From: an uncultured Collinsella sp.
GTDB lineage: Bacteria; Actinomycetota; Coriobacteriia; Coriobacteriales; Coriobacteriaceae
Direction of reading: 5' to 3'
DNA length: 8,787 bases
NCBI GenBank assembly: GCA_900547655.1
Contig: URHQ01000087.1
Span: 1 to 8,787, forward strand
Shown: in pieces, positions 4,695 to 8,787 of the stretch
How the letters are laid out: each line of letters begins with the position of its first letter
How positions within the stretch are numbered: position 1 is the stretch's first letter
Made by a program: the position numbers and the translations under genes
The notes under the pieces: model-generated
Databases searched by the model: none
Told to the model about the DNA's origin: nothing
The model's input: only the letters and a program-made list of their open reading frames with translations

Positions 4695-6260
4695 CTAGTG
4701 CTCCATTGTAGTAGATGCCGCGTCCGCCGTGTGCTCGCGGGGCAGATGAATTGTAAAAGTCGTACCCTTTCCAAGCTCCGACTCCACGGATATGTAGCCA
4801 TGGTGACGCTCGACGATCTGCTTGGTCACGGCGAGGCCGACGCCCAGGCCGCCAGCTTCGCGGGCGCGGCTGGCATCGGCGCGCCAAAACCGCCCGAAAA
4901 TGCGCGACAGATCGTCCTTGGCAATACCGATGCCGGTATCAGAAACGGCAATGCTGACGTGTCTGCGGTCACTGAGCACCGACACCACGACCCAACCGCC
5001 CTCGGGGGTGTAGCGCATGGCGTTGCTCATGAGGTTGATAACACATTGCGTGATCATGTCGGGATCGGCCTCGACGACATCGTCGTGCCCTTGGGTTTCA
5101 TCTGCAAAGCGAAGACGAAGGTCACGGTCGGCAAACAGACGCTCCTGGCCGTTCACAATCGATCGCACGAACGGAACCATGTCCACCGGTTCTAGATTGA
5201 GCGGAGCCGTGCTGTTTTCCATACGCGATAGGTCGAGCATCTGCTGCACCAGACGAGCCAGGCGACGCGTCTCGGAAGCAACAGTCTCCAAATGCTCATC
5301 GTCGGTGGGATACACGCCATCCTGCATGGCCTCGACCGTTGCGAGCATGGCCATAAGCGGCGTGCGAAGCTCGTGTGCAACGTCTGAGGTCAGGCGCTTC
5401 TCGTGTTTCATATCCTTCTCGAGCGAAGTGGCCATCTCATCGAAGGTCTCACCCAGCTGATCGATCTCGTCATCACCGCGCAGTCCCGTGCGAGCCGACA
5501 GGTCGCCGTCACGGATTTGCTTTGCGGTACTGGTGATGCGATGAATCGGCTTGGTGAGCATGCGCGACACGAGCGATCCGATAACGACCGAAATGCAGAT
5601 TGCAACAACCGCGGCGAGGGCCATGGCGTTAAAGGTCTTCTCCCTAAACGCAGAGTCCGCCTTGGTGAGCAGAGCGTCGGAGCCGATGGCCCACAGCTTT
5701 ACCTGTCCGACATGCTCGCCGGAAGACGTTACAATCTCGACGTCAGCAACGCTATCGGAGTCGGTTGGAGCAGACGAAACCGGGCTATGCGATGCCCTCT
5801 TGCCGCTCGTGTCGTCGGTCGTAGCCTGGTTTTCGCGTACATCGGCGGTAGCGCTTGCCGAGGGCCAGGAATCGTCATAAACGATCACGCCCTTTTTATT
5901 GACGACCTGCATGCCCAGATCGTCGGAAACCAAACTCGACGTTGCGACCGTGCGCAGTTCTCCCGCGGTCCAAGAGCCGTTTTCCTCATATGAGGTCGCC
6001 AACTTCTCGGCAGCGGAATTTGCGATTTCGACGATATTGGAGCGTGTGTAATCCGAAAAGACCGTGCCCCACACAACAGAGACAACGCCCACCAGCACCA
6101 ATACCGTCATGAGCGATGTCAGAGCAAAAGCAAGTGCCATGCGCGAGGGATAGCTCATCGTTGGCCGTGAATCGGAACGAGGCGTGTTCCAACTAGCCTT
6201 GGAACCCGCCTCGCTCTCCTGCTTGTGCTTTTGTCCGATTTCAAAGCGCGCAGGTGTCAT
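4695..6260 (-). CDS. Membrane sensor histidine kinase (HAMP, HisKA, HATPase_c)
   Basis: A 521-residue sensor kinase that should phosphorylate the adjacent OmpR-type regulator. Order of parts: cytoplasmic N-terminus (1-40), membrane helix about 41-67, extracellular sensor region (about 70-208) with a Ser/Asp/Thr-rich low-complexity insert (132-172), membrane helix about 211-233, HAMP linker (about 232-284), H-box SDVAHELRTPL with His296, N-box with N409 and N413, G1 box DTGIGI starting at D441, F-box FGRFWR, and G2 GGLGVGLAV (470-478). All catalytic motifs are intact. The ATG start has AGGG nine bases upstream, overlapping the stop of the regulator gene 11 bases away, so the two form one operon. 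The sensed signal cannot be read from the sequence; the outward sensor region suggests an envelope or external cue. Confidence 0.95.
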   Translation of the reverse strand: MTPARFEIGQKHKQESEAGSKASWNTPRSDSRPTMSYPSRMALAFALTSLMTVLVLVGVVSVVWGTVFSDYTRSNIVEIANSAAEKLATSYEENGSWTAGELRTVATSSLVSDDLGMQVVNKKGVIVYDDSWPSASATADVRENQATTDDTSGKRASHSPVSSAPTDSDSVADVEIVTSSGEHVGQVKLWAIGSDALLTKADSAFREKTFNAMALAAVVAICISVVIGSLVSRMLTKPIHRITSTAKQIRDGDLSARTGLRGDDEIDQLGETFDEMATSLEKDMKHEKRLTSDVAHELRTPLMAMLATVEAMQDGVYPTDDEHLETVASETRRLARLVQQMLDLSRMENSTAPLNLEPVDMVPFVRSIVNGQERLFADRDLRLRFADETQGHDDVVEADPDMITQCVINLMSNAMRYTPEGGWVVVSVLSDRRHVSIAVSDTGIGIAKDDLSRIFGRFWRADASRAREAGGLGVGLAVTKQIVERHHGYISVESELGKGTTFTIHLPREHTADAASTTMEH

Positions 6261-6271
6261 ATGTGATTTCC

Positions 6272-6994
6272 CTATTTCTCGTCCGACTTATCGGTCTTGG
6301 CCGGAGCCTCGAAGCGATAGCCGACACCATGGACGGTGTAGAGCCACTTGGGCTTCTTGGGATCATCGCCCAGCTTGGCGCGAAGATTCTTCACGTGGCT
6401 ATCGATGGTGCGCTCATAGCCCTCAAAGTCATACCCGAGCACTTTCTCGACCAGCTCCATGCGGTTATACACACGGCCGGGATGGCGGGCAAGCGTGGTG
6501 AGCAGCTTGAACTCGGAAGCCGTCAAATCGACTTCCTTGCCCTCGACCAAGATCTTGTGGCCCGAGATATCGATGACCAGATCGCCGAAGTCGAGTACCT
6601 CGACGGCGGGCTCGTCGGCCTGATGGGCACGGCGGAACAGAGCGCGAACGCGGGCGACGAGCTCGCGCGGCGAGAACGGCTTAATCAGATAGTCGTCGGC
6701 GCCGAGCTCAAGACCGATGATACGGTCCTCGATCTCGCCCTTAGCCGTCAGCATGATGATGGGGACATCCGAGGTATCGCGAATGGTGCGGCAAACGCGC
6801 TCGCCGGGGATCTTGGGGAGCATAAGGTCGAGCACGACCAGGTCGAACTGATGCTTCTCGAACTCCTCGATCGCGGACTGGCCGTCGCCGACGCCCACAA
6901 CCCAGTAGCCTTCGCGCTCGAGATAGGCAGCGACGGCGTCACGGATTGCCTTCTCATCCTCGACCAGCAGAATCTTTTTTGCATCTGAAGCCAT
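6272..6994 (-). CDS. OmpR/PhoB-type response regulator
   Basis: A 240-residue DNA-binding response regulator. The receiver domain (about 6-118) shows acidic residues E12 and D13, phosphoacceptor D56 in VVLDLMLP, T83 in IIMLTAKG and K105 in LIKPFSP. The C-terminal winged helix (about 135-232) has DLTASEFKLL, the recognition-helix region RTIDSHVKNLRAKLGDD, and the wing WLYTVHGVGYRFE. The ATG at 6992-6994 is preferred because AGGGGGG lies seven bases upstream (7002-7008). An in-frame TTG at 7013-7015 would add seven residues but reads through that ribosome site. It is the first gene of the operon with the kinase. Target genes are unknown; OmpR-family regulators often bind their own promoter and near neighbours. 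Confidence 0.95.
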   Translation of the reverse strand: MASDAKKILLVEDEKAIRDAVAAYLEREGYWVVGVGDGQSAIEEFEKHQFDLVVLDLMLPKIPGERVCRTIRDTSDVPIIMLTAKGEIEDRIIGLELGADDYLIKPFSPRELVARVRALFRRAHQADEPAVEVLDFGDLVIDISGHKILVEGKEVDLTASEFKLLTTLARHPGRVYNRMELVEKVLGYDFEGYERTIDSHVKNLRAKLGDDPKKPKWLYTVHGVGYRFEAPAKTDKSDEK

Positions 6995-7033
6995 AACACG
7001 GCCCCCCTGTCTCAATTAGCTAAGAACAAGCCC

Positions 7034-7039
7034 ATTTTA
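7034..7039 (-). promoter_or_regulatory. Possible -10 box of the two-component operon
   Basis: TAAAAT on the minus strand lies about 40 bases before the regulator start, giving a predicted transcript start near 7027. No good -35 match is found at the expected distance, where the large hairpin begins. A regulator-activated promoter could lack a good -35, but the call is weak. Confidence 0.3.
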
Positions 7040-7049
7040 ACGCACCTGA

Positions 7050-7088
7050 GCCCGCCGGATGCCGCTATGACGCGGCAGCTCGGCGGGC
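7050..7088 (-). terminator. Strong two-part hairpin after the lipoprotein gene
   Basis: GCCCGCCG (7050-7057) pairs perfectly with CGGCGGGC (7081-7088). Inside, TGCCGC (7060-7065) pairs with GCGGCA (7072-7077) around a six-base loop, giving 14 pairs with a small internal loop. It lies 60 bases after the lipoprotein stop, so it is probably that unit's terminator. No T-run follows on either strand, so it may be a U-less terminator or an RNA 3'-end stabiliser. Confidence 0.5.
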
Positions 7089-7147
7089 GGTACTCACAAT
7101 TACAACGCGTTTATTCCCCTGTTGGCGCCTTTTTAACCCCTCTAAGC

Positions 7148-8359
7148 TTAAAGAGAGAATAGGCGTGCAGTGACCGTCTCTGGTATACCCTGGCTGTTGC
7201 GCACCGTGGCGTACGTAAGGAATGAGTCCGATTTTCCCGCCGTAGCTGGATAATCGCCATACTCCAAAGCGCGGTCGGGCGACAGCAGCGAGCCATAGGT
7301 CTTGGCAGAGGTGTCGATCAGGAAATGCGACGCCTGTACCTTAACAAGGTATTTATTCTTCTTGCCAGCCGCACATGCGAGCGGCTCGCGTGACAGGAAG
7401 AGGTACGGCCCTCCCTCATTACCGATATACGTGCCCATATTGCCCAGGCTGCCCACGCCACTATAGGCCGCCTCGATAGAAAACACGAAGGTATCGCCCA
7501 TATATACGGCCTCGAAAGGCGAAACTGACGAAGGGAGGACCAGCTGGGCACGCTTGGTGTTGTTGCCGTCGGTCAGATCGATTGCCGTTATGCCGTAGTA
7601 GACGCCCTCGTCGTTGCGGACACGCGGCGAGATGGTCAAAATGCCGTCGCTCGCGCGCGGGGCCGATGCAAAGCGACCCGTCGATTTCCAAATTATCTCG
7701 GCCTTGGATTCATCAAGCGAGCGACGATAGCAAAACGAATCGCTACTCGTTTTATTGCCACCTGCCGAGGGCATTTTATACCAGATGACTGATGACCCGA
7801 ACGCCGTAAACAGCGGCGGGTCGTAGTCCTTGCCACCTCGATCGAGCTCAACCACGTCGCCAGAGAGCGAAGCGCCCGACAGATTTTGAGCGTAGAGCTT
7901 CCACGATGAATTGGCAAAGTTCATCTCAACCCACGCGAATACGCCGTCGCCGGCACGGACATCGTAGAATGCATATCCCGTGCCCTCGATAGGATCCTCG
8001 ATTAATGTGGTAAGCGAGCCATCGCCCAGGTTGAGCACACCGAGTGTGTTGGCGTGCAGTGCCGATGCGGGCGCCATCATTGCCGCGGCGTAATCGCCGT
8101 CGCAGTAGTACAGCAGCGTACCCAGAGGCAGCGTCCACGACGCCGCCGGCTCAAGATCGATGTCGACTGCCTCGTACTCATCCGTAATCGAGATGATTTT
8201 GGAATCATCCTTGATAACCTGCGGCTCGCCGGCGGCATCATCGCTGGTGCCCGTTTTTTTCGAGCATCCGGCAAGCACCGTGGCAGCGCCCGCGGCAGCC
8301 CCACCGAGCACGAAGCCGCGACGCGATATTCCGTTCTTGATGTGATCGGCGATACCCAT
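7148..8359 (-). CDS. Tat-exported lipoprotein, possible beta-propeller
   Basis: A 403-residue protein with a clear twin-arginine lipoprotein signal: SRRGFV (Arg13-Arg14), an Ala/Gly-rich hydrophobic stretch (17-30) and lipobox LAGC ending in Cys32. It should fold in the cytoplasm, cross by the Tat route and be anchored outside by lipid on Cys32. The mature part has no family I can name. It contains repeated strand-like patterns with aromatic residues (FAWVEMNFANSSWKLYAQNL at 141-160, SSVIWYKM at 189-196, AEIIWKSTGRF at 220-230), compatible with a TolB-like beta-propeller; that is inference. The ATG overlaps the stop of the TSCPD gene by one base (TAATG), so translation is probably coupled. 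A run of seven A residues lies just after the lipobox codons. Tat use suggests it folds before export, perhaps around a cofactor, though none is evident. Confidence 0.9.
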   Translation of the reverse strand: MGIADHIKNGISRRGFVLGGAAAGAATVLAGCSKKTGTSDDAAGEPQVIKDDSKIISITDEYEAVDIDLEPAASWTLPLGTLLYYCDGDYAAAMMAPASALHANTLGVLNLGDGSLTTLIEDPIEGTGYAFYDVRAGDGVFAWVEMNFANSSWKLYAQNLSGASLSGDVVELDRGGKDYDPPLFTAFGSSVIWYKMPSAGGNKTSSDSFCYRRSLDESKAEIIWKSTGRFASAPRASDGILTISPRVRNDEGVYYGITAIDLTDGNNTKRAQLVLPSSVSPFEAVYMGDTFVFSIEAAYSGVGSLGNMGTYIGNEGGPYLFLSREPLACAAGKKNKYLVKVQASHFLIDTSAKTYGSLLSPDRALEYGDYPATAGKSDSFLTYATVRNSQGIPETVTARLFSL

Positions 8360-8622
8360 TAGGCGATCTCGGCGCGAGCGGCCTCGATAGCGCGTGTAAG
8401 CTGGTCGGCGCAGGAGGTCTTTTTCATACCGCAGGTATTACCGGCGAGAACCTCGATTACGCGATCGGCAGGAGCGCCCTCGACCAGCTTGGAGATAGCC
8501 TTGAGATTGCCGTCGCAGCCGCCGGTAAACTCAACGCCCATCACCTTGTTGCCGTCATCGGAAAGGTCAAGGTGAATATTGCGAGCACACACGCCCTGAG
8601 GCTTGTAATCAAACGAAATCAT
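8359..8622 (-). CDS. TSCPD domain mini-protein (TIGR03905-like)
   Basis: An 87-residue stand-alone TSCPD-domain protein. The domain is named after a motif near the C-terminus of class II ribonucleotide reductases, where cysteines bind metal or serve in redox. Stand-alone versions like this (TIGR03905 type) have no established function. Four cysteines are visible: C12, C36 in FTGGCDGNL, C64 in GNTCGMK and C71 in TSCADQL, the last being the name motif in TSCxD form. The spacing suggests a Cys4 metal site or redox centre (inference). The ATG has AGAGGGG five bases upstream and a good promoter beyond it. It is the first gene of a unit with the Tat lipoprotein, sharing one base with it. Confidence 0.92.
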   Translation of the reverse strand: MISFDYKPQGVCARNIHLDLSDDGNKVMGVEFTGGCDGNLKAISKLVEGAPADRVIEVLAGNTCGMKKTSCADQLTRAIEAARAEIA

Positions 8623-8654
8623 GCGATCCCCTCTCAGAATGTTATTCGAGACGA

Positions 8655-8683
8655 CTATTATCCCCGTCTTTCCCTAAATGCAA
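8655..8683 (-). promoter_or_regulatory. Promoter of the TSCPD-lipoprotein unit
   Basis: Minus-strand -35 TTGCAT (8678-8683), a 17-bp spacer and -10 TAATAG (8655-8660) predict a start near 8648 and a 26-base leader before the TSCPD gene. A 10-bp inverted repeat ends four bases upstream of the -35 box. Confidence 0.6.
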
Positions 8684-8686
8684 CGA

Positions 8687-8724
8687 GGCGCTTTGCCGGC
8701 AACACACATTACCAGCAAAGCGCC
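8687..8724. other. 10-bp perfect inverted repeat upstream of promoter
   Basis: GGCGCTTTGC (8687-8696) and GCAAAGCGCC (8715-8724) pair perfectly; after one mismatch two more pairs follow, leaving a loop CAACACACATTA. No T-run follows on either strand. It may be the terminator of a gene to the right of the window or a protein-binding site next to the promoter. A second small hairpin, GCCCT-AAAA-AGGGC (8722-8735), shares bases with it, so the two structures exclude each other. To the right only a 20-codon open stretch ending in TAG (8725-8727) is seen on the minus strand, too short to call. Confidence 0.5.
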
Positions 8725-8787
8725 CTAAAAAGGGCTCTTCGGGGGTTTGTGTGGGTTAGCCGCCCGGTAAAAGTGCCCGCCTAGCGG

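Noticed and set aside
1..8787. CRISPR array, rRNA, transposase or integrase genes
   Set aside because: No regularly spaced repeats, no rRNA-like sequence and no recombinase motifs were seen on either strand.

Overview
The window looks like a piece of a high-GC actinobacterial chromosome, most likely Collinsella or a close relative in the Coriobacteriia. This is inferred from protein style and gene content (M29 aminopeptidase, the longer form of PurC, a small TSCPD protein, a Tat lipoprotein), not from a database search. Every gene I can support lies on the minus strand, so it is read from right to left.

Right part (about 1750-8787) is ordinary, compact core chromosome. From right to left it holds: a promoter and a two-gene unit (a four-cysteine TSCPD mini-protein whose stop overlaps the start of a Tat-exported lipoprotein); a two-component system (OmpR-type regulator, then membrane histidine kinase, 11 bases apart); purC directly abutting a small two-helix membrane protein gene, followed by an intrinsic terminator; and an M29 metallo-aminopeptidase. 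A tRNA-Lys(UUU) gene follows. Its promoter -35 box sits just upstream of the aminopeptidase stop codon, and a strong UUCG-tetraloop terminator follows the tRNA.

Left part (1-1650) is different: more AT-rich, gene-poor and visibly patched together. It carries a TraX-family membrane protein and two apparent coding remnants. It also has two copies of an 'RNA-gene tail' module (UNCG terminator plus a palindromic T-arm-like sequence) and a perfect 22-bp copy of the tRNA-Lys 3' end 179 bp from the original. The simplest reading is that tRNA-Lys is the junction between core chromosome and an accessory region built by tRNA-targeted integration, since decayed. No integrase, transposase, CRISPR array or rRNA is visible.

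The best leads are the tRNA-derived repeat with its GNRA-hairpin cluster, the orphan tail module near 296-369, and the translationally coupled TSCPD/Tat-lipoprotein pair.
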